From the NCBI RefSeq assembly GCF_002954705.1, contig NZ_MSCO01000001.1, forward strand, positions 2,216,865 to 2,280,864: 64,000 bases of DNA. The letters are read 5' to 3'. Made by a program: the position numbers and the translations under genes. Each line of letters starts with the position of its first letter. Within the stretch, counting starts at the first letter, position 1. The notes beneath the pieces were generated by a model that was not told the DNA's origin, did not search any database, and saw nothing but the letters and a program-made list of their open reading frames with translations. Positions 27,142-36,808 of this stretch are shown here, one piece after another. This DNA is from Aliivibrio sifiae (GTDB taxonomy: Bacteria > Pseudomonadota > Gammaproteobacteria > Enterobacterales > Vibrionaceae).

Positions 27142-30042
27142 CTAAAACCCACCAATAAATGTATCGACAAAACCTTTAAACTTCTCAGTTAAACGCCCTA
27201 CAATCTTTTTACGTTGCAGTATGGTTGGCTTACTCTCAAGCGTTGCTACAAAATCATCACGCAATGGCATAACTTCACTCGTTTCATACCGACTAACTAA
27301 GCTCTCTAACTTACCTTGATTAAGCTTTTCTTCTATTGCCATTTTCTCTAGGGCGAGACGCTTTTCTTTTTCCCAAAAGAACTCAAACTCTTCTTCGACG
27401 TTCACTTGAGCTGGTATGCCATCAAGGTGCTCATTCATGAATCGTTCAATCAGTTCTTTCTTACTTAATAACGTTGGGTCGGTACTCACTAAATTAGCAA
27501 TGACTTGACGTTTTTTCACTTTAGCTTCTTCACTGTCTTCACCATGCAATTCACGCAATAGATGAAGAATATAAGCCACATTGATTTCATCACGGTGCAG
27601 TAGTTCTAACTCAAAATCCACATCATCTAAAATAGAGACTTTTTCTTTGGTTGAGCCTTCACGGATTTGACGGCTTAAATCAGCGTACTTACTGGTGAAA
27701 TCTTGGAACTCTTGCTCATCCATCCCTGTTGAGGCTATATCAAAATCAGCAAAGTTACTCAGCATGTTTTTAAGCTGCATCAGTTTACGAAATTGAAGCA
27801 CAAACAGCTTTTGTGCATCTTCATCAGGTAAATCATCCACCGAATCAGGGGTTGGGGTTATTACCATTAATGCCCCATACGCTTTATCAAAATCAGCTAA
27901 TAGCTCATTGTAGGCTGGTGTCTCTATCACCTCTTTAGGTTGCTTATTAGAGAACAGCGTAAATGCCTCATCAGCGGCTTTTTTCAGGTTACGGAAGCAC
28001 ACGATGTTACCGTGGGATTTCTTCTCATCTAGCAAACGATTAGGCCGTGAGAACGCTTGAATTAATCCATGATGTTTGAGGTTCTTATCGACATAAAGTG
28101 TATTAAGGCACTTCGCATCAAAGCCTGTTAAAAACATATTCACCACAAGAAGAATATCAATCTCTTTATCTTTCACTCGTTGAGACAAATTTTTGTAATA
28201 CTTATCGAACGACTGATAATCCTTGGTGGTATAGCTTGAGCCAAACATCGCATTATAATCCGCCATGAATGCTTCTAGCTTATCCCGACTGTGTAGTTTT
28301 ACTGCATCCGTATTATTTAAGTACTTCGCTGCGGCTTCTTTAATTTCTACTGCATCAGAGCCACCTAATTCATACTCTTCTTCTTCGTTGGCCTCATAAC
28401 TAAAAATCGTCGCTATTTTTAGTGTATGTTTACCTTCTGCTTTTTTCTTAGCAAACAATTCATAGTACTGAATTAGCTCAGGGATACCCGATACACACAA
28501 CATGGCGTTGTAAGCGCGGCTGTGAGTCTTGCGATTATGATTGGCAATGATGTAATCGGTTATCTTATCTAGACGCTCTGGTGACGATAACAACTCTTTG
28601 GTATCAATGTCTTCCACATCAATATCTAAGGTATTTTTAGAGCCTGTTTTATATTGATAGCGACCAACGTATTCAATCGCAAACTTCAATACGTTTTGGT
28701 CACGGATAGCATCAACAATCACATAAGCATGTAGACGCTCATCAAATAAGTCTTTAGTGGTTTTCTTAACTGAGTTCTTAGCTACTGCATTTTCAGCAAA
28801 GATAGGCGTACCAGTAAAACCAAATAATTGAGCACCTTTGAAGAACTCAATCAAACTCTTATGGGTATCACCAAATTGACTGCGGTGACATTCATCAAAA
28901 ATAAATACAATGCGCTTATCTTTTAATGACTCCATCTCTTTTAAATAACGAGACTTAGATATCACACTGTTGAGCTTTTGCAGTGTAGTGACGATTAATT
29001 TTGAATTGCGGTACTCATTAATTTTTTTGCCTTTAAGTGGCTTATCAATGAACTGATGAAACAGCATATTGGTGTTTTCAGTACTGTCTACACACCCTTT
29101 AGAAAAGGCATTAAATTCTAAAGCGGTTTGATAATCTAAATCTTTTCTGTCCACCACAAACACAACTTTATCTACTCTGGAAAGTGTTGTCATGATTTGC
29201 GCGGCTTTGAATGAGGTTAAGGTCTTCCCTGAACCTGTGGTATGCCAGATATACCCATTCTTAGTGGTGTTGTTAACTTGGTTGACTATCGCCTCTACTG
29301 CATAGAACTGATAAGGGCGCAATACCATTAGGCATTTTTCAGTTTCATTCAGCACAATGTATTTGCTTAACATTGCGGTTAAATGATCAGGCTGTAAAAA
29401 CACCTTACTGAAATCAAACAACTGACTAATACGTTTATTGGTTACGTCTGTCCAATCAAAGGTTTGTTTGGCTGACATATCACTGTTATTAGCGAAGTAC
29501 TGAGTATTAACTCCATTAGAGATAACGAACAACTGAATGAAATTAAATAAACCATGGTTAGAATGATAAGAATGTTTTTGATAACGCTTTACTTGGTTAA
29601 AAGCTTCTTTAAGTTCAATACCACGACGCTTTAGTTCGATTTGAACTAACGGCAAGCCATTCACTAAAATAGTCACATCATAGCGATTAGTGTAGATACC
29701 TTTAACTGTAATTTGTTGTGCTACTTGGTAAACATTCTTTTGTGCTGATGGATCGATATTTTCAAAGAGTAACGTCAAATGACGGCTATCACCATTATCT
29801 AACGTGATATCTAATTGGTCACGCAGTGTTTTGGCTTTAGTGAAGATATTCCCCTTCTCTAACTTGCCTAACACTTGAGTAAACTCACGCTCTGATAAAG
29901 TGCAATTATTAACCTTTTCAAGCTGCGTTTTTAAGTTAGCTTCAAGGGCGGTATTATCAGCTAATGTTACCACCTCAAACCCTTGCGTACTCAATTGGAC
30001 AATTAACTTGTCTTCTAATTGTTGTTCACTTTGATAAGCCAT
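27142..30042 (-). CDS. hsdR: Type I restriction enzyme R subunit HsdR
   Basis: HsdR is the translocase-nuclease subunit of a type I restriction system. The 966-residue protein has an N-terminal PD-(D/E)xK nuclease region (YDVTILVNGLPLVQIELKRRG), superfamily 2 helicase motifs: IWHTTGSGKTLTS (Walker A), VFVVDRKDLDYQT, FDECHRSQFG (DEAH-like) and FGFTGTPIF, the later motif MFLTGFDAKCLNTLYVD with SRPNR, and a C-terminal helical region for HsdM contact. It is intact and follows hsdM and hsdS. Confidence 0.96.
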   Translation of the reverse strand: MAYQSEQQLEDKLIVQLSTQGFEVVTLADNTALEANLKTQLEKVNNCTLSEREFTQVLGKLEKGNIFTKAKTLRDQLDITLDNGDSRHLTLLFENIDPSAQKNVYQVAQQITVKGIYTNRYDVTILVNGLPLVQIELKRRGIELKEAFNQVKRYQKHSYHSNHGLFNFIQLFVISNGVNTQYFANNSDMSAKQTFDWTDVTNKRISQLFDFSKVFLQPDHLTAMLSKYIVLNETEKCLMVLRPYQFYAVEAIVNQVNNTTKNGYIWHTTGSGKTLTSFKAAQIMTTLSRVDKVVFVVDRKDLDYQTALEFNAFSKGCVDSTENTNMLFHQFIDKPLKGKKINEYRNSKLIVTTLQKLNSVISKSRYLKEMESLKDKRIVFIFDECHRSQFGDTHKSLIEFFKGAQLFGFTGTPIFAENAVAKNSVKKTTKDLFDERLHAYVIVDAIRDQNVLKFAIEYVGRYQYKTGSKNTLDIDVEDIDTKELLSSPERLDKITDYIIANHNRKTHSRAYNAMLCVSGIPELIQYYELFAKKKAEGKHTLKIATIFSYEANEEEEYELGGSDAVEIKEAAAKYLNNTDAVKLHSRDKLEAFMADYNAMFGSSYTTKDYQSFDKYYKNLSQRVKDKEIDILLVVNMFLTGFDAKCLNTLYVDKNLKHHGLIQAFSRPNRLLDEKKSHGNIVCFRNLKKAADEAFTLFSNKQPKEVIETPAYNELLADFDKAYGALMVITPTPDSVDDLPDEDAQKLFVLQFRKLMQLKNMLSNFADFDIASTGMDEQEFQDFTSKYADLSRQIREGSTKEKVSILDDVDFELELLHRDEINVAYILHLLRELHGEDSEEAKVKKRQVIANLVSTDPTLLSKKELIERFMNEHLDGIPAQVNVEEEFEFFWEKEKRLALEKMAIEEKLNQGKLESLVSRYETSEVMPLRDDFVATLESKPTILQRKKIVGRLTEKFKGFVDTFIGGF

Positions 30043-30110
30043 TTGACGTTATTCTCTATAGTAAGGGCAAGCCATCAAGCTCACCCTTTAGTTACTTTTA
30101 TTGTGTAGCC

Positions 30111-31358
30111 CTACACAAACATCTGCTGTAATAAGCCTTTTTTAAATAGCTTGGTTTGCTCTACTTGTTGCTCTACTGCGTCTATCTTCTTGTCGATAGA
30201 TTTTAGGAGTTGAGCAATTTTTTGTTGTTCTTTAAGGCAAGGTATAGACATCTTAATATCATCAAAAAACTCTTTTACACTGACATTAAGTAAGCCATGA
30301 TTTCTAGCACCTTCTTGTGCAATTTTAGCTATCTCGCTATTAAGCAAACCACCATTAAAGAATTGCTCAAAAAAGAACTCGCAATGATTAGCCTTTGGGC
30401 GAAAACAAATATACAACGTAGATACCACACCACTATCGTATTTATTCAGTGGTTTAATCGCCCCCATTGGATAACCTTTTGAATAACTTTTATTGTAAGC
30501 AAAATCTCCCCTCTCTAGTAAGTAATAGCCTGTTACGTCTTTTGCTGAAACTGACTTATTAAAATACTCAAGTTGGCTAACTAAACCTTGCTGGGCTGAA
30601 ATGGTTAATACGTTTAAATTATTATCTTTATTCTTAGTCGTTTTACGATTAAATACATCAGCAAATTGCTTTTCTTCCCATTCAGGAAACGCTTTCCCAT
30701 CTTCATCTTTAAAGCGAAGCTGCTGACTGAATATCTGCTGCATTACACCTTTTTTGTATTCTTTTAAAAGACGATGCTTTTCTGTTAGTTGACTGATTCT
30801 GCTATCAACTGACGTTAGGAAAGAGGCTATTTTTTGTTGTTCTTCTATTGAGGGGATTTCAACAAGAATATCAGAAATATCACTTTGACCAATAGTAGTC
30901 ATAGTGCTTTGCTTACCTCTTGAAATAAACCGTTTTCTTAACGTCCATGTTTTAAATTTAGCTGACAAATAATAGGGAACTACTAAATTTAGGTCTGGAC
31001 TCATCTTCATTAAGTGTCCATCAAACGTTATATCATCATCATTTGATAAATTAACATTTGAGTAAGCAATACCACTAGGCACAATTGAAGAACGGGTAAA
31101 AAATATATCTCCGTATTTAACCTGATTTCGTTTAAATTCAGGCTCTCCAATATTTAACAGAGTTAGATTTTTAATATCAACTTGGTCACCAACATACATA
31201 TCTTTAACATTAATTAACTTATAACCACTTCCCACTAATTTCGCGTCATTAAATACTCCATTGGATAAATTATTTTCAGCTAGTTGAATTAACGAAAATG
31301 ACATTAATGACTTATTAAACTCATTAAATCGTAAGCGAGGTGTTAATACCTGACTCAT
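30111..31358 (-). CDS. hsdS: Type I restriction-modification specificity subunit HsdS
   Basis: HsdS recognises the bipartite DNA target. The 415-residue protein has two target-recognition domains, each followed by a conserved helical spacer: EEQQKIASFLTSVDSRISQLTEKHRLLKEYKKGVMQQIF around residue 175-215 and KEQQKIAQLLKSIDKKIDAVEQQ near the C-terminus. The repeats in the spacers are the normal HsdS layout. Its start overlaps the hsdM stop by 4 nt, giving translational coupling. The recognition sequence cannot be told from this sequence. Confidence 0.94.
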   Translation of the reverse strand: MSQVLTPRLRFNEFNKSLMSFSLIQLAENNLSNGVFNDAKLVGSGYKLINVKDMYVGDQVDIKNLTLLNIGEPEFKRNQVKYGDIFFTRSSIVPSGIAYSNVNLSNDDDITFDGHLMKMSPDLNLVVPYYLSAKFKTWTLRKRFISRGKQSTMTTIGQSDISDILVEIPSIEEQQKIASFLTSVDSRISQLTEKHRLLKEYKKGVMQQIFSQQLRFKDEDGKAFPEWEEKQFADVFNRKTTKNKDNNLNVLTISAQQGLVSQLEYFNKSVSAKDVTGYYLLERGDFAYNKSYSKGYPMGAIKPLNKYDSGVVSTLYICFRPKANHCEFFFEQFFNGGLLNSEIAKIAQEGARNHGLLNVSVKEFFDDIKMSIPCLKEQQKIAQLLKSIDKKIDAVEQQVEQTKLFKKGLLQQMFV

Positions 31359-32953
31359 CCCTTCACCTCAAACGGTGCGTCAATACCCAACTCAGCACAA
31401 AAATCAGCTATGGTTTTATCTGTCTCTAGCATGGTTTTATCGTTGTCAACTAACTGTTTGGCTACTGCGGCTAAATCAACAAGTTCCTCTTCTTCAAAGG
31501 TATCGACATAACGAGGAATGTTAAGGTTATAATCGTTCTCTTTTAATTCAGCTTGTGTTGCAATATGAGCAAATTTCTTTAACTCTTCTTCTGATAAGTT
31601 TTCACGCTTCGTCACTACATTTAAAATGCGTTCTAAATCCGACTCACGAATAACGTTATTGTTTGTGCCTTTCTCAAAGTGATTACTCGCATCAATAAAC
31701 AACACATTATCATCTTGCTTACGGTTCTTTTTAAGCACCAATACACAGGTAGGGATAGACGTACCAAAGAAGATATTCGCTGGTAGACCAATCACCATAT
31801 CTAGGTAGTTCTTCTCAGCAATTAAATGCTTACGGATATGCCCTTCTGCTGCCCCTCGAAATAACACACCATGAGGCAATACCACCGCCATTGTGCCGTT
31901 GTCATCCAATTGATTAATCATGTGCTGAACAAAAGCAAAATCCGCTTTGCCTTTAGGGGCTAACTTGCCGTAATCAGCAAAACGCACGTTGTTTAAATGC
32001 AATGGATTTGCTGACCAATCCGCAGAGAATGGAGGGTTGGCAACAACCGCATCAAAACGCTCATCAATGTGTAATGGCATTTCTAATGTATCGTCGTTTT
32101 GAATATCAAAACGGTTGTAATGAACATCGTGCATGATCATATTCATACGAGCTAAGTTGTAGGTACTTGGGTTTTGCTCTTGTCCGTAAAATTTCAAATC
32201 TGCGTTGTTGGCTTCTTTCGCTACACGTAAAAGCAATGAGCCTGAGCCACATGTAGGATCATATACTGATTTAATATTAGCGTTATTAAGTGTGACTAAT
32301 TTTGCGAGTAACTTAGACACCATTTGAGGAGTGTAGAACTCCCCTGCTTTTTTACCTGCACCACTAGCAAACATACCAATCAGGTATTCATACGCATCAC
32401 CTAGAATATCAATTTCACTGCTTTCTAAGTGGAAATCAATATTGTCTAAATGCTTGAGTACTTGAGAGATAAGCTTGTTACGTGCATCAGGGGTTTTACC
32501 TAACTTGTTTGAAGTTAAATCCAAATCATCAAACAAGCCGTTAAAATCTTCGGCACTGTCTGCGCCCATGGTGCTATTTTCAATATTGTTCAGTACTTGG
32601 GTAACATCATCAAGAATAAACTCACCGTCTTCACCTGCCTTAGCGATAACGTGGAATAACTCAGACGGTGTAAAGAAATAACCAAGTTTATCTAACGCTT
32701 CTTCTTTTACGGCTTCTAAGATTTCTTTACCATCTTCTGTGGTGGCATTCACATTCGCAAAAATAACGCCATCTTCTGACAATATTTCATCTGCGTATTT
32801 GTTGAGTTTGTCTGATAGGTATTTGTAGAAGATTAAACCGAGAATGTAATCACGAAAATCATCTGCTGACATATTGCCACGTAAGGTATTGGCAATATTC
32901 CAAAGCTGTTTTTTCAGCTCTTGCTGATGTTGTTGTACGTTGGTTTCTGTCAT
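31355..32953 (-). CDS. hsdM: Type I restriction-modification DNA methyltransferase HsdM
   Basis: HsdM transfers methyl groups from S-adenosylmethionine to adenine N6 within the HsdS target. The 532-residue protein has the N-terminal HsdM domain (QLWNIANTLRGNMSADDFRDYILGLIFYKYLSD across residues 16-48), SAM motif I in DPTCGSGSLLL and the catalytic motif NPPFS. It is the first gene of the operon hsdM-hsdS-hsdR, with about 200 nt of noncoding DNA upstream that should hold the promoter. Confidence 0.96.
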   Translation of the reverse strand: MTETNVQQHQQELKKQLWNIANTLRGNMSADDFRDYILGLIFYKYLSDKLNKYADEILSEDGVIFANVNATTEDGKEILEAVKEEALDKLGYFFTPSELFHVIAKAGEDGEFILDDVTQVLNNIENSTMGADSAEDFNGLFDDLDLTSNKLGKTPDARNKLISQVLKHLDNIDFHLESSEIDILGDAYEYLIGMFASGAGKKAGEFYTPQMVSKLLAKLVTLNNANIKSVYDPTCGSGSLLLRVAKEANNADLKFYGQEQNPSTYNLARMNMIMHDVHYNRFDIQNDDTLEMPLHIDERFDAVVANPPFSADWSANPLHLNNVRFADYGKLAPKGKADFAFVQHMINQLDDNGTMAVVLPHGVLFRGAAEGHIRKHLIAEKNYLDMVIGLPANIFFGTSIPTCVLVLKKNRKQDDNVLFIDASNHFEKGTNNNVIRESDLERILNVVTKRENLSEEELKKFAHIATQAELKENDYNLNIPRYVDTFEEEELVDLAAVAKQLVDNDKTMLETDKTIADFCAELGIDAPFEVKG

Positions 32954-33093
32954 GAGATTTAAGGCTCTTTAATGATAACTCGATGCAATGAATGCTCATT
33001 GCTAAATAATGCCGAGATTCTACCAATAAGTAGCCCTTTATAGCTAATGTTCTTCTGTTACGTTGCCGAGGGTTTCGCAATGGCGATAATAAA

Positions 33094-33139
33094 TAAACGA
33101 CACACACATAAAGGCATGGTTCTTTATTGGTGTCGTTTA
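33094..33139 (-). terminator. Hairpin downstream of the RNase H gene
   Basis: TAAACGACAC (33094-33103) pairs perfectly with GTGTCGTTTA (33130-33139). It follows the stop of the RNase H gene on the minus strand; the U tract is weak, so its role as terminator is only probable. Confidence 0.55.
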
Positions 33140-33156
33140 TCTGTATTGCTTTTTAT

Positions 33157-33612
33157 CTATTCATCATCACTACATGCCGCCATTGATGCTAAATAATCCG
33201 CTTCTTCATTTCCTTCAATGCCACTGTGCGCTCTCACCTTAACCACCTCTACATACTTCTCGCTACGCAGTTCATCTACTTGTTGCCATAAATGACGATA
33301 AGCTACTGGCTTTTTATTTGCTTTGCGCCATCCCTTTGCTTTCCAACCATCAAGCCATTCGTTGTAACCCTTTACGCAGAATTCACTGTCCGAATAAATG
33401 ACATCACCATCAGCGGCATATTCTAACCCTTCGACTAATGCCATAAGTTCTAGCTCTGCATTATCCGTTGCTCTATTGACTGTGATTGAGTATGAATCGA
33501 TTAACTCATTATCTTCATCGTATACCGCAATACCGATACCGCCTTTCATGCAACCACCTTGATTGTTTGGTGCTGCGCCATCGACGTAAATTGAGTAAGT
33601 ATTTGTGCTCAT
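33157..33612 (-). CDS. RNase HI family protein
   Basis: The 151-residue protein is an RNase H fold nuclease that would cut RNA in RNA-DNA hybrids. The D-E-D-D catalytic set is visible: YVDGAAPNN, AELELMALVEGL, VIYSDSEFCVKGYN and HSGIEGNEEADYLA. It differs from a housekeeping rnhA by the NxxG-rich first strand and by its place in the island, between hsdM and alpA, so it is likely an accessory copy. AAGGAA precedes the ATG. It may help an island replication process, which is inference. Confidence 0.9.
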   Translation of the reverse strand: MSTNTYSIYVDGAAPNNQGGCMKGGIGIAVYDEDNELIDSYSITVNRATDNAELELMALVEGLEYAADGDVIYSDSEFCVKGYNEWLDGWKAKGWRKANKKPVAYRHLWQQVDELRSEKYVEVVKVRAHSGIEGNEEADYLASMAACSDDE

Positions 33613-33709
33613 GGGGTTATTCCTTATTTGGATTTGCTGGCCTTAGTAGTAGACCAGCCTTAATTGTTTTTTTATGTGGTGTGGTGGATTAGTTCTTGGG
33701 GAGGGTTGC

Positions 33710-33901
33710 TTAGGCTTGTTTCTCATCACGCTGACTTAGGCGTTCGTGCATCCATTCTTCAACTTCGCTTTCTACCCATGCTACGGCTCTATCGCCTAAC
33801 GACACACTTTTAGGAAATCGATTCTCTTCCATGAATTTGTAAATGCTTGAACGGCCTAGTGCAGTAAGTGTCATGACTTCTTTTAGTTTTAAAAAACGCA
33901 T
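33710..33901 (-). CDS. alpA: AlpA-family transcriptional regulator / excisionase-like protein
   Basis: The 63-residue protein, MRFLKLKEVMTLTALGRSSI at its start, is an AlpA-type MerR-like helix-turn-helix with the typical RFPKSVSLGDRAVAWVESEVEEW. AlpA proteins regulate integrase genes or act as recombination directionality factors of P4-type islands. I start it at 33901, where AAGGAT lies 8 nt upstream, rejecting a longer frame to 34018. It is divergent from the radC-like gene. Confidence 0.9.
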   Translation of the reverse strand: MRFLKLKEVMTLTALGRSSIYKFMEENRFPKSVSLGDRAVAWVESEVEEWMHERLSQRDEKQA

Positions 33902-34070
33902 GATGGTTATCCTTTGAGTTATAAGTTCAAAAGATTCCTCTCCAAAATACTTTTTTATTTTGGGTACGCTTCCCCTATATCTCCTGCCTCTATCCACCAC
34001 GTTTCCAAATAATTTCAATCACATATTACCTCCTTGTATATACCTATCTATTCTTTCAAGGAGTTCCATT

Positions 34071-34538
34071 ATGCATTCAACCGATTACGTCACTACTGCC
34101 CCTATGACGGCCTTACAAGTCTTTGAGAAAGCCGCTGAGTTACTTGAACACCAATACAAGCGTGAGCAGTCATTCACTAACCCTGAGCACACCAAACACT
34201 ACCTATCCATGAAATTAGGCCACCAAGAGCGTGAAGTGTTTGCAGTACTGTTTTTGGATAACCAACATCAACTCATTAGTTATCAAGAGCTGTTCTATGG
34301 GACGGTGGATTCAGCCAGCGTATATCCTCGTGAAGTTGCAAAGGCGGCATTACAAGCCAATGCCGCTGCGGTGATATTTGCGCACAACCACCCTTCAGGT
34401 ATTGCTGAGCCATCAGAGAGCGACAAACGCATTACCTCTAAATTAGTGGATGCATTAAATCTGCTAGATATACGAGTACTTGACCATGTGGTGGTTGGCT
34501 CACCTTGTGTCTCTTTTGCAGAGCGAGGGCTTATCTAA
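34071..34538 (+). CDS. radC: RadC-like JAB domain protein
   Basis: The 155-residue protein has the RadC/JAB metalloprotease-fold motif [14 protein letters not shown] (His105, His107, Asp118) and [21 protein letters not shown]. This short RadC form, lacking the helix-hairpin-helix part of the chromosomal protein, is common in mobile islands and of unknown role; a DNA-repair role is doubtful. I start it at 34071 with AAGGAG 8 nt upstream. Its stop overlaps the next ATG (TAATG), so it is coupled to the DUF2787 gene. Confidence 0.93.
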   Translation: MHSTDYVTTAPMTALQVFEKAAELLEHQYKREQSFTNPEHTKHYLSMKLGHQEREVFAVLFLDNQHQLISYQELFYGTVDSASVYPREVAKAALQANAAAVIFAHNHPSGIAEPSESDKRITSKLVDALNLLDIRVLDHVVVGSPCVSFAERGLI

Positions 34539-34981
34539 TGAAAAGAGAATTAATCGTTCACGGTAAAGATTTAGCCTTACCGAAAAACCTACATCGTCAT
34601 CTTGAAGTCGTACTTGATAGCTTTTCTCTTCGTACTGACATCAATCGACTTTCTGTGAACTTTAGAGACACCAGCTATTACCATCGACGAGAAGGATTAC
34701 ACCCTGTAGAAATGCGCTTTGAGCGAGACAAAGATAATCGTCATATTTGGAAGTTGGTGTTTATTACCAGCTTTTCTTATCCCGATGAACACAGCCTAAA
34801 CGTTGCACCTGAGCTGTATTTTAACTTTAAGCGTGGTTGGTTCTATCAACCTGACATTCAAGGCTGTGAGCTTGCAAGGCCGCAAGTCATCGACCTATTT
34901 ACTTCATGGGCACTCGCCTTTTGTCGTCAACTCAGAAATCAACATTTCGATGATATCTCAGCTAACGAGATACGCACTTAA
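34538..34981 (+). CDS. DUF2787 family protein (first of two)
   Basis: The 147-residue protein has the DUF2787 landmarks VNFRDTSYYHRREGLHPVEMRF, VFITSFSYPD and PELYFNFKRGWFYQ. The family is confined to mobile elements in Vibrio and relatives; no function is known. The ATG at 34538 overlaps the stop of radC. A diverged paralogue follows at 35046. Confidence 0.85.
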   Translation: MKRELIVHGKDLALPKNLHRHLEVVLDSFSLRTDINRLSVNFRDTSYYHRREGLHPVEMRFERDKDNRHIWKLVFITSFSYPDEHSLNVAPELYFNFKRGWFYQPDIQGCELARPQVIDLFTSWALAFCRQLRNQHFDDISANEIRT

Positions 34982-35045
34982 TCCCATTCAACCTTAATTT
35001 GTTTCACCAATCCATTATCTTATTTCAATCATAGGAGGACACACC

Positions 35046-35513
35046 GTGTCTGAATTACAAACCATTATTACCACTACAAATCTTATTCCTACGCTGTTAC
35101 CAGTATCAAGCAAGCTGAACCAGTGCCTTGTTGATGCACTTAATCAACGCCCTGAATTGCATTCTGGTTTAGAGAAAGAAAACAGTGTCATCTTCAACTT
35201 TCGAGATAAAAACTACAGTGCTGAAAACGGTGGCTTTCATCCTGTTGAGATTGCTTTAACCAAAGAAGCCGATAATACATGGCGATACGCCTACATCACT
35301 GACTTTGCTTTTGTAGGCAATCACTATCCTGAGTTAGCTAAAGAATTAGATTTTGATTTTCTTAGTGGTGAATGGTTTGCCAGCTACTTAGGGGATTATT
35401 CATCCATTAAAAACAATGCGAATGCCGCTGAACTATACCGCTTATGGGAGCATAACTTTCTAGCTTATGCCTCTATGGGGATGTATGACGAAATAGAAAT
35501 CAACGTATCTTAA
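35046..35513 (+). CDS. DUF2787 family protein (second of two)
   Basis: The 155-residue protein shares FNFRDKNYSAENGGFHPVEIAL, YITDFAFVG and PELAKELDFDF with the upstream gene, so the two are tandem paralogues that have diverged considerably. It begins with GTG, strongly supported by TAGGAGGA 8 nt upstream. Function unknown. Confidence 0.85.
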   Translation: MSELQTIITTTNLIPTLLPVSSKLNQCLVDALNQRPELHSGLEKENSVIFNFRDKNYSAENGGFHPVEIALTKEADNTWRYAYITDFAFVGNHYPELAKELDFDFLSGEWFASYLGDYSSIKNNANAAELYRLWEHNFLAYASMGMYDEIEINVS

Positions 35514-35603
35514 TCACCTTCCTTTCACTTCAATATCACACACATCATGCCGCAGCCTTTTGGTTGCGGTTTTTTTATGCCTAAAAATCAGGACAACTCA
35601 CTC

Positions 35604-36494
35604 ATGAATAAACAAATAACACCTACCCTTAATCCCTTCTCTGCCTTAGTCAATTGGTCTGAATCCAATGAGTTCAATGAAGGCCAGTTGTATGACTTTA
35701 TGGACTTTGAACGTAAAGCATTAGACGTAGCTAAACAAAACCCATTAGGCGGTTACGATAAAACTAATGTAACGGTGACGTTTGAAAATGGGGATGAGCA
35801 CCAATGCCGATTGGATTTAGGTTGTGGTGGCAATGACGTAGGCTTTGCTGACCACTGCCTTAATACCCTTGAATACCATGAAAAATATCAGCTCGATGCG
35901 GATAAGCCGTGGTTACGTAATGATGCTAATCATCAACAATTAATCACACTCATTAGAACCTATCGCTTTGATATCGAGTTTGTAACTGACGCTCGAATTC
36001 AAACCATCAAAGCCACTGAACTTGCCAAGCAACAAGAGCGAGATAAAGAGCAAGCCAAACGTGAGCAAGAAGAAAAAGGATGGCAAGCCCACCAAGCCAA
36101 TGAAAAGGTATTTCAAGCGGCTCTAGTGATCCCAGAATGGGCGAAAGGCGTGATCGTAGCTACTTACACCGAATACGATAAAGAACGCAGTGAGCCGTAT
36201 TCAGGAGAGCATCATACTAAAACCCTTCAAACTATTATTTTAGCGTGGTCTACCCATACCAGACGATTATTTCCAGAATTGCGTAAAGCCTGTTTGAATT
36301 ACCCTGATACGGTATTTCTAAACGACAAAGCGCAAAGCTGTGAGCACCGTAATAACTACGGCATAGGGCAAGGCTCAGGCTTAACGGATGTGGATTATCT
36401 TTATCATGGTTGGTGCGTGGAGAAAATCACCTTTGGAACGTCTCGCAGTAAATCACAGTACGTGCCATTGGGAGAGATGAGTATTCCTGAATGA
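35604..36494 (+). CDS. Island protein with LPD25-like N-terminus
   Basis: The protein (296 residues from this start) begins with FSALVNWSESNEFNEGQLYDFMDFE, GGYDKTNVTVTFENG and CRLDLGCGGNDVGFADHCL at about residues 11-85, which recalls the large-polyvalent-protein-associated domain LPD25 found with antirestriction and RadC proteins in mobile elements. A charged coiled-coil-like stretch follows (AKQQERDKEQAKREQEEKG), then an uncharacterised C-terminal half. I choose the ATG at 35604 with AGGAC upstream over 35547. Function unknown. Confidence 0.75.
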   Translation: MNKQITPTLNPFSALVNWSESNEFNEGQLYDFMDFERKALDVAKQNPLGGYDKTNVTVTFENGDEHQCRLDLGCGGNDVGFADHCLNTLEYHEKYQLDADKPWLRNDANHQQLITLIRTYRFDIEFVTDARIQTIKATELAKQQERDKEQAKREQEEKGWQAHQANEKVFQAALVIPEWAKGVIVATYTEYDKERSEPYSGEHHTKTLQTIILAWSTHTRRLFPELRKACLNYPDTVFLNDKAQSCEHRNNYGIGQGSGLTDVDYLYHGWCVEKITFGTSRSKSQYVPLGEMSIPE

Positions 36495-36620
36495 AACGCA
36501 TAAAAACAATGAGGAGGCTAAACGGCCTCCTTTCTAATTTTATCGATTAAAACCGCATTGGACGCTTGATGCCCAATGGCTATTTACACTCTAGGGAAAG
36601 TCATTATTTGAGTCATCACT

Positions 36621-36791
36621 ATGCCAGCCATCAATCGAAACACTATCCAAACCAAACTCATCCATGAGCTATTTGAATTAATAAAAACCAGCACATCGAC
36701 ACAAACCAAAGAAATTGCTACGGATGAACTACTCAGACGTGACTACACCCTTGATGACATTACCCTCATTGCTAATTCAGATAATCAGTAA
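36621..36791 (+). CDS. Small hypothetical protein (56 aa)
   Basis: A 56-codon frame starts MPAINRNTIQTKLIHELFEL and ends with TAA at 36789. It is compact, mostly helical, and sits 17 nt before the WYL regulator on the same strand, in otherwise empty sequence. No clear ribosome site is visible. It may be a real small gene; nothing about its role can be said. Confidence 0.4.
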   Translation: MPAINRNTIQTKLIHELFELIKTSTSTQTKEIATDELLRRDYTLDDITLIANSDNQ

Positions 36792-36808
36792 TCACTGAGC
36801 ATTTACCC

